Shown here: in pieces, positions 9,025 through 16,996 of the stretch
How the letters are laid out: each line of letters starts with the position of its first letter
How positions within the stretch are numbered: the stretch's first letter is position 1
The notes under the pieces: model-generated
What the model was told of the DNA's origin: nothing
Databases searched by the model: none
Seen by the model: the letters and a program-made list of their open reading frames with translations, nothing else
Program-made: the position numbers and the translations under genes
Assembly (NCBI GenBank): GCA_934726455.1
Contig: CAKVDS010000023.1
Span: 1 to 35,002 of the forward strand
Origin: an uncultured Bacteroidales bacterium
GTDB lineage: Bacteria > Bacteroidota > Bacteroidia > Bacteroidales > UBA932
DNA: 35,002 nucleotides
Reading direction: 5' to 3'

Positions 9025-10464
9025 TTATTTAACTTTCACGCAGCGGACAGGAGTACCGTATCCGAATCCGAGACCGCCCTTGGCACCTGTTGAAGAAGGG
9101 CTGACGGCTGTGGCATAAGCCCTATAGTTGGTCGGATCGGCGGTTGCAGACCACGACTTTGCGCAAGGCCAGTTGAAACCGGCTCCGTTGGTATACTTGC
9201 CTCCGTGAGGGATTTCTCCCTGCGCCGGGAAGAAGAAAGAGTCTCCGCCGACTTTCACATAACGTCCGAGGAGATCCTTATTGGCGGTAGAACCTTCTGT
9301 CGCAAAGTATTTGGTCTTCTCCACATCCGCGTCTGAATAGAACGCAAAAGCCTCAATTACAGGCATCTGCCAACCGTCAGGACATGGGTCATATACGGAT
9401 TTCTTGCCTGTCTTTCCGCCCCAAAGATCCACCACCTCATCGGTCTGAAGGAAGGTCTTCGTGTTGGAAATCCAACCCCAGTTGCCACCGCTCACACCTG
9501 AATACCAGGTGAAAGGATTGGCTACAGCGTTAGGAATGTTGTTCTCTGCGCCACAGGCTTCCACACTGTACTCGACAACATTGCCCTCAATGTCGTAGAC
9601 CTCCTTGAGAGAAGCGGTCAGAGTAGAGCCGGGGAATGCATCCTTGCGTCCCCACTGGTAGAAGTTGCCGCTGACAGCGTCTGTGCCCGGCTCTGCGGAA
9701 ACGGCGCCAAGATAGCGGTCCATGAAACTGTAGCTCACGCCTGAAGTCTTGTCAGTGTAGTCCATCGTCTTGGCGGCAGGGTCATAGTCGGCTACCCAGA
9801 GTGTCCAGCTCCATACCACTTTCTTGTCGGCATCGGAGGCCGCTATTACAGCGTTGCCGCTCAGCTCTGGGTTGAGGGAGACAAATATGCTGCCTGAAGC
9901 AGGATCCGCGATGATGTCGGCGACCATGCCCTTCTTGTCCTGCCAGAGCAGTGCAGCAGACGCGAAGTCAACTTTGCCTGAGATGTTGGCGGCAGGGAAC
10001 TTGACGAAAGCGCCAGGTTTCACGATATATGTGTTGGCTGCGGCTGAGACTTCCTGAAAGTTGTCAGCCATCACGGCTGACACAGCCACATTCTTCTTGA
10101 CAGTACGGGAATTTGCCGCATCCACGGCGCTCACCTCGACATTTACCGTCACTGGAGCAAGTATATACTTCGGAGCGGTGACCTTGAGCACGCCTGAAGC
10201 GGCATCGGTCTCTGACATTTCCACGCTTGCGGAATAGTCATCATTGTCAGAAACGGCACTTACCTCAAGAGCCGCTGTGCCGGCCTCGCCTACTGAGAAC
10301 GGCAGCTGTAGAGTCTCACCCTGCTTTATGACAGCAGTTTCTTCAGATGAGACAAAATCAAGAGAAAGATCCTTGAGCGGTTTCTCACAGGACGCCGTCG
10401 CAAGAAGCGCGGCCAAGAAGGAGAGGCCCAGCCCCCCCCTCCAGATTAAATCGAATTTTCTCAT
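9025..10464 (-). CDS. Surface lipoprotein with FISUMP-like domain; G8 tract in signal sequence
   Basis: A 479-residue lipoprotein and first gene of the SusCD-type operon. I chose the ATG at 10464 (MRKFDLIW) because it gives a standard signal with lipobox TASC (Cys26); an in-frame ATG at 10491 adds nine residues. After one Ig-like region (about 35-130) comes the module shared with the downstream paralog ('SLNPELSGNAVIAA', 'LWVADYDPAAKTM') and a FISUMP-like C-terminal domain ('SYSFMDRYLGAVS', 'FYQWGRKDAFP', 'DPCPDGWQMP', 'TPVRCVK'). Codons 9-11 contain eight consecutive G on the coding strand, so a one-base slip would shift the frame within the signal peptide and stop translation soon after. 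The next gene starts 23 bp downstream. Confidence 0.85.
   Translation of the reverse strand: MRKFDLIWRGGLGLSFLAALLATASCEKPLKDLSLDFVSSEETAVIKQGETLQLPFSVGEAGTAALEVSAVSDNDDYSASVEMSETDAASGVLKVTAPKYILAPVTVNVEVSAVDAANSRTVKKNVAVSAVMADNFQEVSAAANTYIVKPGAFVKFPAANISGKVDFASAALLWQDKKGMVADIIADPASGSIFVSLNPELSGNAVIAASDADKKVVWSWTLWVADYDPAAKTMDYTDKTSGVSYSFMDRYLGAVSAEPGTDAVSGNFYQWGRKDAFPGSTLTASLKEVYDIEGNVVEYSVEACGAENNIPNAVANPFTWYSGVSGGNWGWISNTKTFLQTDEVVDLWGGKTGKKSVYDPCPDGWQMPVIEAFAFYSDADVEKTKYFATEGSTANKDLLGRYVKVGGDSFFFPAQGEIPHGGKYTNGAGFNWPCAKSWSATADPTNYRAYATAVSPSSTGAKGGLGFGYGTPVRCVKVK
10432..10439 (-). repeat. G8 homopolymer in 5' coding region of surface lipoprotein
   Basis: Eight C on the plus strand, read as AGG GGG GGG (Arg9-Gly10-Gly11) in the signal peptide. 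My reading of the shifted frames: a ninth G leads to TGA about 16 codons after the tract, and a loss of one G leads to TAA within about 30 codons. Either would silence the gene. Tracts of this length in 5' coding regions are a classic substrate of slipped-strand phase variation. Confidence 0.6.
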
Positions 10465-10616
10465 ATAGCAATACACTGTTTTGAGTTTCAATCAATTCCA
10501 TACCGCCAAACTCTTTCAGTGCAAAGCAATAAGAACTTGCAAAAAGATATCAGCGGTCAATAATCTGAGTATTCATTGCAAATAAAAGAAAAATCATCGA
10601 AAACAACAAGCGGCAC

Positions 10617-10649
10617 AAAAAAAATCAAGGAAGCCTTTTCAGGCCTTCC
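10617..10649 (-). terminator. Intrinsic terminator of the nrdD-nrdG-glycosidase unit
   Basis: On the minus strand GGAAGGCC-TGAAAA-GGCTTCC forms a 7-bp stem with one bulged base (10629-10635 with 10642-10649), followed within three bases by eight T (plus-strand A8 at 10617-10624). The hairpin overlaps the last codons of the glycosidase-like gene. It separates that transcript from the lipoprotein/SusCD operon, whose promoter should lie in 10465-10616; I find no perfect TAnnTTTG there. Confidence 0.65.
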
Positions 10650-12709
10650 CAACGGACATTCCATCTGCCGTCTTTCGGGAATCCCGGATTCTCCTCCGTG
10701 CACCCGTCCCAGCCGGCGCACATGAGCGCAACGGCGGTCAGAAGACCCCCGTTTCCGGGAAGATAGCAGCGCAGACGGGCATCCTGATAATTGTGCCCGT
10801 TCGGCAGGTACGTGTTCGTCCTGTTCTCCATCATGATGGCGTCCACTGCCTTTTCCGGCTCGCCCATCCGGACAGCGTTCATGCAGGTGGTCGGATAGTC
10901 CCAGCCCCAGGTCTTGTTCCAGTTCCAGTTGTCAATCACCCAGTCCAGAGTGTTCTTCATCGTCTCCGTCTCGACCTGTGCGGTCTGCGGCAGCACACCG
11001 GCTGCGGCAAGCACGGCCATGTGGTCGGAGTACATCCTTATGTCCGAATAGGTGTCAGGCTCGCTCTCGGCAGCCAGATAGAGTCCGTCTTTTGAGGCGA
11101 GAGGCGAAAGCTTGGAAATGACTGCATCCCAGTCGGGATTACGCTCAAGCCCGCGGCGCTCCCTCCATAGTTGGGCCGTACTCAAGCCGAAGTGCCAATA
11201 GGACAATTCAAAAGGCGGATTCACGGTCTTGTCGGCCCGGAGAGTCTCCTGGGCGGCGATGCAGCCTTTGAGCACATAGCGGTCATTCTCAGCATCATAA
11301 GTAGCGAAATCAGCCATGAACTCCGCCGTTTCGTCAACCAGACGGCCGTATTTCTCCAAAATCGCCTTCGAAGGAGCGGCCCGGTAGAGGAGTTCAGCCA
11401 GATATATCAGGTGCGGCTGCTGCCATATAAGGAAAGAGCCGGTGTTTGACGGAGCCTCGGCGCCGGAAGGGTCGGTCATCTTCATCCATCTCACACCCTT
11501 GAAGCCCTGACGCTCCGCTATGGCCCTTGCCACAGGCTCCACTTTCCCGTACCACGGAAGTGTCCGGTCAAGCAGGTCCTCATGCCCCCAGAGGGCAAAA
11601 TGGGCCTGATGCCACCATATCATCTCCATGTGCTGCTTGCCGAACCACGAGTTGTACGTGAGCCCGGTCTCCTGCGGCGGCACGTCTCCGCAGCACTGGA
11701 TGGCGAGCAGATACTGGCTCAGCACCACCCTGCGTTCAAGTTCTGCAGCACGCGGATCAGTACAGGCGCTGAAATCCACCGCGGCCCCGTCTTCCCAATA
11801 GGAGTTCCAATACAATGATGACACCTCACGGGATGAAGCGGCGCTGAAACGTTCCCCGGAAGGAGGAGTGAGGCTGAATTCAGCAGTAAAGCTCCATTTG
11901 TCCGCATCAGGCGTGAGCGTCACCGAGTTACGTCCCGTCCGCGAAAGAGCGGCATTGTCGAAACATATCTTGATATAGTAGCAGGTACTGTCGATCGTGC
12001 GCCTGAGCACCGCCATCCCGTCCCCGTCCCTCTCGATTGTCGTCTCGTGCAGGGCATCCCTGGTCCAGTCGCAGGCATCATCGGCATGCGCCCCGGTAGG
12101 ATACGGGAAGCGGAAAGACACCGGAATGCGGGCCCGCGTATCTATCGATACGGCGACCATGTCGGAAGAAGGGTCACAGGATGTCAGCACATCCACCTCC
12201 TCGCCACGGGCACAGAACGACGAACGTATCACCCCGTCCCACATGTCCAGAGTCTGGTCTATCTCGGACAAGTCCTCAGGAGAAAGGCCGCTGAAGCCGA
12301 TGACCCCGAGATGCAGACGGTGAGGATTGACCCTGTACCAGTCTGAAGCCGCTTTTCCGCGGCCCTCCTTGAGCTGGCAGGCGTAGAGTTCTTCATGTCC
12401 GCGCCCGAAATCATAGGCCTTGAGTGTCTCCTCAAAGCGGAGTCCCTCCGGATTGGCGAAAGAATGCCAGCCCCACTGCGACTGCGTGCCGAGAGGAACT
12501 CCCTTGGAATAGAGGGTCTGGAAAGTCTGAAGCCCGGTCACATCGGCGGTAAAGGCGAAACGGCCGTTGCCCACCGACAAGGACGCCAGAGTATCAATCG
12601 TTGTGACATGCGGATTGTTGCGCTCCACAAGGGCGTAGCGGTCGATCTTGACGCCGCCGCATGATACGGCAAGTGCGGCGATAACGGCCAGGGCTGATAA
12701 CTTGGTCAT
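10625..12709 (-). CDS. Lipoprotein of six-hairpin glycosidase type (GH65/GH95-like)
   Basis: A 694-residue predicted lipoprotein (ALAVSC, Cys17). The N-terminal third is beta-rich ('VGNGRFAFTADVTGLQTF', 'TQSQWGWHSF'), and the rest looks like an (alpha/alpha)6 barrel with 'GLTYNSWFGKQHMEMIWWH', 'LPWYGKVEPVARAIAERQG', 'GVRWMKMTDPSG', 'KGCIAAQE' and 'WNWNKTWGWDYPTTCMNA'. This order recalls family 65/95-like six-hairpin glycosidases; the Glu in AAQE is a candidate general acid, by inference only. It starts 5 bp after the nrdG stop, so it is probably co-transcribed with nrdDG, an unusual partnership. Lipidation implies periplasmic or surface location. Exact family and substrate need a profile search. 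Confidence 0.7.
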   Translation of the reverse strand: MTKLSALAVIAALAVSCGGVKIDRYALVERNNPHVTTIDTLASLSVGNGRFAFTADVTGLQTFQTLYSKGVPLGTQSQWGWHSFANPEGLRFEETLKAYDFGRGHEELYACQLKEGRGKAASDWYRVNPHRLHLGVIGFSGLSPEDLSEIDQTLDMWDGVIRSSFCARGEEVDVLTSCDPSSDMVAVSIDTRARIPVSFRFPYPTGAHADDACDWTRDALHETTIERDGDGMAVLRRTIDSTCYYIKICFDNAALSRTGRNSVTLTPDADKWSFTAEFSLTPPSGERFSAASSREVSSLYWNSYWEDGAAVDFSACTDPRAAELERRVVLSQYLLAIQCCGDVPPQETGLTYNSWFGKQHMEMIWWHQAHFALWGHEDLLDRTLPWYGKVEPVARAIAERQGFKGVRWMKMTDPSGAEAPSNTGSFLIWQQPHLIYLAELLYRAAPSKAILEKYGRLVDETAEFMADFATYDAENDRYVLKGCIAAQETLRADKTVNPPFELSYWHFGLSTAQLWRERRGLERNPDWDAVISKLSPLASKDGLYLAAESEPDTYSDIRMYSDHMAVLAAAGVLPQTAQVETETMKNTLDWVIDNWNWNKTWGWDYPTTCMNAVRMGEPEKAVDAIMMENRTNTYLPNGHNYQDARLRCYLPGNGGLLTAVALMCAGWDGCTEENPGFPKDGRWNVRWEGLKRLP

Positions 12710-12714
12710 AATGG

Positions 12715-13173
12715 TTATTGTTCTTTTCGCCAGAAGCGGGAAGTGATATCCTCTCCCCTGTGGTACAGCCTCTGGTTTGTAGTCTTCTCGTTGAGAGGCC
12801 CGAGAGCCTCTATATATGGTCCGACCTTGATGTAGTCAAACGCCGACTTAAGTTCATCCTCCACATCATCGCGGCCGGAGTAAAGCGCTGTCTCCACCGC
12901 AGGCCACCTGCGCCTCAGATGGGCGGCAAGCCGCAGCAGAGCCTCAGGGTCGTTGCCCTCCCCGAGGAAAAGCAGACAGTTGACGCCGAAGTTGTCTTCT
13001 ATCATCTTGTCAATGGCCTCTTCCGTGAGCTCCTCACCTATGTCCCGACGCAGAAACGGGGAATGGCATCCCGGACAAGAACCCTGACAGTTCGATATCT
13101 CGACTGCCAGGGTCACTCTGTCAGGTATTTCTTCCAGGACAACATCTGTAAGTCCCGGCAAGTACTTAATCAT
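12715..13173 (-). CDS. nrdG: Anaerobic ribonucleotide reductase activating protein
   Basis: A 152-residue radical SAM enzyme that installs the glycyl radical on NrdD under anaerobic conditions. The iron-sulfur motif CX3CX2C is visible as C29, C33 and C36 in NCQGSCPGCHSP, followed by the short family fold with 'LLFLGEGND'. I chose the ATG at 13173 (MIKYLPGL), which overlaps the nrdD stop by 8 bp (ATGATTAA), a layout typical of coupled nrdD-nrdG pairs; the frame continues upstream into nrdD, but that segment is not NrdG-like. Confidence 0.95.
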   Translation of the reverse strand: MIKYLPGLTDVVLEEIPDRVTLAVEISNCQGSCPGCHSPFLRRDIGEELTEEAIDKMIEDNFGVNCLLFLGEGNDPEALLRLAAHLRRRWPAVETALYSGRDDVEDELKSAFDYIKVGPYIEALGPLNEKTTNQRLYHRGEDITSRFWRKEQ

Positions 13174-15373
13174 TGGTACAAGGGTTATAAAACCTCTTCT
13201 TGGCCTCCTCCTGACGAGGTTCTGCAAACGATGAGACCCTCTTGAGGTAGCCGATGACCCTCGTCAGATAGTCGATATTGGTACTGCCGCACTTAGGGCA
13301 CTTGGTCAAGGTATCCTTGCTGATGAAGCCGCAGTCGTTGCAGACGGTGTTGCGTACATTGAAGGTGAAGTAGTTGGTACCGTAATGGGCGGCCACATTG
13401 AGAAGCCTGCGGTACTGCTCCTTGGAAAGGTGTTCGGCAAGGTTCATGTGCAGGGCCGAGCCTCCGTCGAGATATTTCACGAAATCCTCCCCGTGAAGTT
13501 TGAACTTGTCTATCATCGACACCTCGACATCTTCAGGATTGTAGAAATATGAACTGTAGAGGTTGTGCTTGCCGGAGACGAAGTAGCCGTCCTTCTTGTC
13601 CCATTTGTAGTTCTTGGCGGCAAGGTTCTCCGCAGGGACGAACTCCGTGTTGAACATGGCTTCCGGTGTGCGGTCCTTGCGGTTGGCGATATTGATGGTC
13701 TCAAGGACCGTGTTGACGAAGTCGCCGTATTCCGGATTAGGGGAAATCTTGAGCCCGAGGAACTCGGCGGCCTCGGTGAGGCCGTTCACTCCCACTGTAA
13801 GATACTGTTTCTTCATGTCGATGAAGCCGGCCTTGTAGACATCGAGCATGTCTGCCTTGAGGAAGTCCTTGATGATCTCGTTGAACGCGATCTGGTACTT
13901 GTGCACACGCTCCGTCATCTCGGTGAGGTCCTTGTCTATGTAATTAGTATAGAGGTCATCCTTGTCGTAGAAATTCGACAGCGGATCAAGCGGCTTGCCG
14001 GCAGGAAGGGTCACCCCTCTGCGCTCCAGAAAATAGCGCCGCACCGAATCCTGGATGAGACGGTTGAGATTGATCGTCATCACGGATTTGGAGCCGGTGG
14101 CCACTGAGGCCGTACCCATGGAATACTGGTGGGTCGTATGGTTGTGGGCGCTGTCCTCCTTGTCTTCGAGGTCCTTGAGGCTGTTGCGCAGACGGCAGCA
14201 GCTCGACAGGGAATCGGGGCTGTTGGAAATATAGCAGAAGAAACTGTGTCCCTTGGCCCACATCTCGGCGGTGAAATCGGCGTAGTCCTTGTCGAGATAG
14301 TCATCTCCCCCGTCGGTCAGCAGGGCCATGGTCTCCACCGGGAAAGTGAGGATATAACGGCGGCGCTCCTCGTTGAACCAGTTCATGAAGTGCTTCTGAA
14401 GCCAGTCGAGTGTCTCCCACTTCGGAGCGGTCCCGTCAGGGAAGCGGAAATCGCCGAACACTCCCTGGAAATAGTTACGGTCGAAGTAACTGATGTTCCA
14501 GAACACGGTCTGGTATCCCCTGTTTCCGGCAGGCATGTTCATCGAATGCACAACCTGCTGGAAGTAGTTGTCTATCACCTTGACAAGCGTGCGCCGCTTG
14601 GCGTTGAACTCCACGACTTCATCCAGACGCGACAGATAGTCCTCCCCGTAGTCCTTGCGGATGAAATAGTCGAGGTACATCAGGAATTCCGGCGTCGCCA
14701 CGGCCCCCATGAACTGCGAAGAGACTGAATACACAAGGTTGATGAACTCGCCGCAGAAAGACTTCAGGTCTGTCGGAGCTATTGACACTCCACCGAGCTC
14801 ACGAAGTCCGCTCACGAGGAAAGGATACATCGAGATGGCGACACAATAAGGGAAGCCCGGAGTACCGCTCTCATCGTGTTTGTAAAGGATGTGCGAGTTG
14901 AGATCCTTGAGGTACTGGTCCGCAAGGGCCCGCCCGTAGAGGGTCTTTATCTTGTCGCACATTATATAGCGGTTCTGCTTGATGTTGTTCTCCTTGTAGA
15001 GCTCGTTGCCGAGGGTCACGATGTTCTTGCGGGTGACATTGGCGTTGGCGTCGAACTTGGACCCCGTCGCCGCATTGGATGCGGCGATATAGTCCTTGAT
15101 GAAATCGCGCTTGCGGCGCAGATCCACGTCGGCATCGAATTTCTCGATATAGGCAAGGGCCACCTTCTTGTTGATGGACATGAGGGACTCTTCCACCTGA
15201 CGGCGGATTTCAGCACTCGTAATGCCCTCATAGACATAGAGGTTGTTTATGATGGAGACAACTATGGCGTCATCGCAGTACTCCTTGGCCGACTTGTATG
15301 CCTGATGGATTCCTCTTGCAAGTTTAGCCTTGTCAAATTCTTCGATTGAGCCGTTGGTTTTACGTACATCCAT
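13166..15373 (-). CDS. nrdD: Anaerobic ribonucleoside-triphosphate reductase
   Basis: A 735-residue class III ribonucleotide reductase that makes deoxynucleotides without oxygen. An N-terminal ATP-cone (about 1-90, beginning MDVRKTNGSIEEFDKAKLA) provides allosteric control. The core holds a Cys pair in SSCCRLRNSL (C392, C393), the C-terminal zinc site is C678, C681, C692 and C695, and the radical-bearing Gly708 lies in RVIGYL 27 residues from the end. Everything expected is present and the length is normal. It heads an operon with nrdG and the glycosidase-like gene. Expression likely responds to redox state; a -7 box and a small inverted repeat lie just upstream. Confidence 0.97.
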   Translation of the reverse strand: MDVRKTNGSIEEFDKAKLARGIHQAYKSAKEYCDDAIVVSIINNLYVYEGITSAEIRRQVEESLMSINKKVALAYIEKFDADVDLRRKRDFIKDYIAASNAATGSKFDANANVTRKNIVTLGNELYKENNIKQNRYIMCDKIKTLYGRALADQYLKDLNSHILYKHDESGTPGFPYCVAISMYPFLVSGLRELGGVSIAPTDLKSFCGEFINLVYSVSSQFMGAVATPEFLMYLDYFIRKDYGEDYLSRLDEVVEFNAKRRTLVKVIDNYFQQVVHSMNMPAGNRGYQTVFWNISYFDRNYFQGVFGDFRFPDGTAPKWETLDWLQKHFMNWFNEERRRYILTFPVETMALLTDGGDDYLDKDYADFTAEMWAKGHSFFCYISNSPDSLSSCCRLRNSLKDLEDKEDSAHNHTTHQYSMGTASVATGSKSVMTINLNRLIQDSVRRYFLERRGVTLPAGKPLDPLSNFYDKDDLYTNYIDKDLTEMTERVHKYQIAFNEIIKDFLKADMLDVYKAGFIDMKKQYLTVGVNGLTEAAEFLGLKISPNPEYGDFVNTVLETINIANRKDRTPEAMFNTEFVPAENLAAKNYKWDKKDGYFVSGKHNLYSSYFYNPEDVEVSMIDKFKLHGEDFVKYLDGGSALHMNLAEHLSKEQYRRLLNVAAHYGTNYFTFNVRNTVCNDCGFISKDTLTKCPKCGSTNIDYLTRVIGYLKRVSSFAEPRQEEAKKRFYNPCTND

Positions 15374-15408
15374 ATATTTTGGTCTTTAATTTATGCTTGG
15401 CAGGAAGA

Positions 15409-15432
15409 CAAAATTAGTCATAATCGGACTAA
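15409..15432 (-). promoter_or_regulatory. Predicted nrdD promoter with small inverted repeat
   Basis: A perfect -7 box TAATTTTG on the minus strand occupies 15409-15416, about 36 nt before the nrdD ATG. No good -33 TTTG is seen at the right distance. An inverted repeat TTAGTC-N7-GACTAA (15414-15419 with 15427-15432) overlaps the box and spacer and could be an operator for a regulator. It does not obviously match a known NrdR or Crp/Fnr box. Confidence 0.35.
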
Positions 15433-15543
15433 AATATCACCCTCCCAGGAAAACTTCCCGAAAAAGTTATCAACATAGTTTTCCACAATCATTGAGGCAG
15501 CGGCACTTACACCGCACATGCCGGAAACAGTCTCAAAAATTGC

Positions 15544-15551
15544 TATCTTTG
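15544..15551 (+). promoter_or_regulatory. -7 box of the MATE gene
   Basis: TATCTTTG fits the Bacteroidetes -7 consensus TAnnTTTG and ends 20 nt before the ATG at 15572. No clear -33 TTTG is found upstream. Its position downstream of an in-frame ATG at 15518 supports the later start for the exporter. Confidence 0.4.
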
Positions 15552-15571
15552 CAAGTTTTTCGGAAATCACG

Positions 15572-16996
15572 ATGGCATCTGCAAACAAGGACATATTGCT
15601 CGCCCGCCTGAGAGGCGGAAGCCCGATGGGAACGGCCGATCAGTTCAAACTCACTCTGCTTCTGGCTCTTCCTGCCATTCTGGCCCAGTTGTCCATGTGT
15701 CTGATGAGCTACATCGATGCCGCGATGGTGGGCCGGCTCGGCTCCGCGCAGGCCGCAGCCGTGGGCTTGGTAAGCACCTCGACTTGGATTCTGGGCGGGT
15801 TCTGCTATGCCAACAACTCCGGCTTCAGCGTCCAGATAGCCCACCGCTGCGGGGCAAGAGACTTCGCCGGGGCAAGGAAGATATTCCATCGGGGACTGGT
15901 ATCCGTGTCCGCCATAAGCATAGTGCTTGCCATGGCGGGGCTGGCTGTCAGCGGGGTTTTGCCGGGGTGGCTCGGCGGCTCACCGGAGATAAGCGGCGAC
16001 GCCTCCGACTATTTCCGTGTCTATTCCCTGTTTCTTCCTGTCTTCCAGATTGCCATTTTCTGTGAAGCCTCGCTGATTGCCAGCGGCAACATGAAGATCC
16101 CGAGCATCACCAGCATGGCGATGTGCCTGCTGGACATGCTGTTCAACTACATATTCATATTCGTGCTCGGACTCGGGGTCAAGGGCGCTGCGATAGGCAC
16201 CGGACTTGCCACCCTGTGTGCAGGCGTGTTCCTGCTCATATATGTTTTCACAAGATCGGAGGAGCTCAGGCAAAAAGGGCAAGATTGCGGGAGCACCAGG
16301 GAGGAAGCCGGCCAGATATACGGCCGTGCCTTCAACATCTCCTGGCCGCTGTGGCTGCAGAACCTTGTGACAAGGGGCGCCTATGTGGCGGCCACCGTGA
16401 TCGTGGCCCCGCTGGGCACGGTCGCCATAGCGGCCAACTCCTTCGCGGTCATAGCTGAAGGCTTCTGCTACCTGCCGGGGTACGGCATGCAGGATGCCGC
16501 GACCACGCTTGTAGGCCAGAGTCTGGGGGCCGGACGCAAGGACATGGCACGGAGCTTCGCCAAGGTGACCATACTCACAGGAGCATCGATGATGACACTG
16601 CTCGCCGTGCTGATGTGGGCTTTCGCCCCGCAGATAATGATGCTGATGAGCCAGGATCCGGAAGTGATTGCGCTGGGTGCGTCCTGCTTGAGGATAGAAG
16701 CATGGGCAGAACTTCTTTTCGGTGTCAGCATCGTGGCATACGGCTGCTGCGTCGGAGCCGGAGACACTCTCGTCCCGTCCGCCATCAACCTCTTGAGCAT
16801 GTGGGTGGTACGTCTCGGACTGGCACTCATCCTGATCCCTCACCTCGGACTCAAAGGCTATTGGATAGCGATGGCTACGGAGCTGAGTCTCAAAGGCATA
16901 ATCTTCGCTTTCAGGATACGCGGAGACAGATGGATGAAGACCAGGCTGACTGAAAGCGTACAGGTTCCGCAAGTACCCGAAGAGCAGATCATATAG
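15572..16996 (+). CDS. MATE family multidrug/metabolite efflux transporter
   Basis: A 474-residue inner-membrane protein with about twelve hydrophobic segments in two related halves, the first beginning 'LTLLLALPAILAQLSMCLM' and containing 'YIDAAMVGRLGSAQAAAVG', the hallmark start of MATE (DinF/NorM-like) exporters. Such proteins exchange Na+ or H+ for drugs or metabolites. I chose ATG 15572 (MASANKDI) over the in-frame ATG at 15518 because the predicted -7 box lies between them; the extra 18 residues have no MATE counterpart. The gene is single and converges on the response-regulator gene, with the two stop regions overlapping by 8 bp. Substrate unknown. Confidence 0.93.
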   Translation: MASANKDILLARLRGGSPMGTADQFKLTLLLALPAILAQLSMCLMSYIDAAMVGRLGSAQAAAVGLVSTSTWILGGFCYANNSGFSVQIAHRCGARDFAGARKIFHRGLVSVSAISIVLAMAGLAVSGVLPGWLGGSPEISGDASDYFRVYSLFLPVFQIAIFCEASLIASGNMKIPSITSMAMCLLDMLFNYIFIFVLGLGVKGAAIGTGLATLCAGVFLLIYVFTRSEELRQKGQDCGSTREEAGQIYGRAFNISWPLWLQNLVTRGAYVAATVIVAPLGTVAIAANSFAVIAEGFCYLPGYGMQDAATTLVGQSLGAGRKDMARSFAKVTILTGASMMTLLAVLMWAFAPQIMMLMSQDPEVIALGASCLRIEAWAELLFGVSIVAYGCCVGAGDTLVPSAINLLSMWVVRLGLALILIPHLGLKGYWIAMATELSLKGIIFAFRIRGDRWMKTRLTESVQVPQVPEEQII

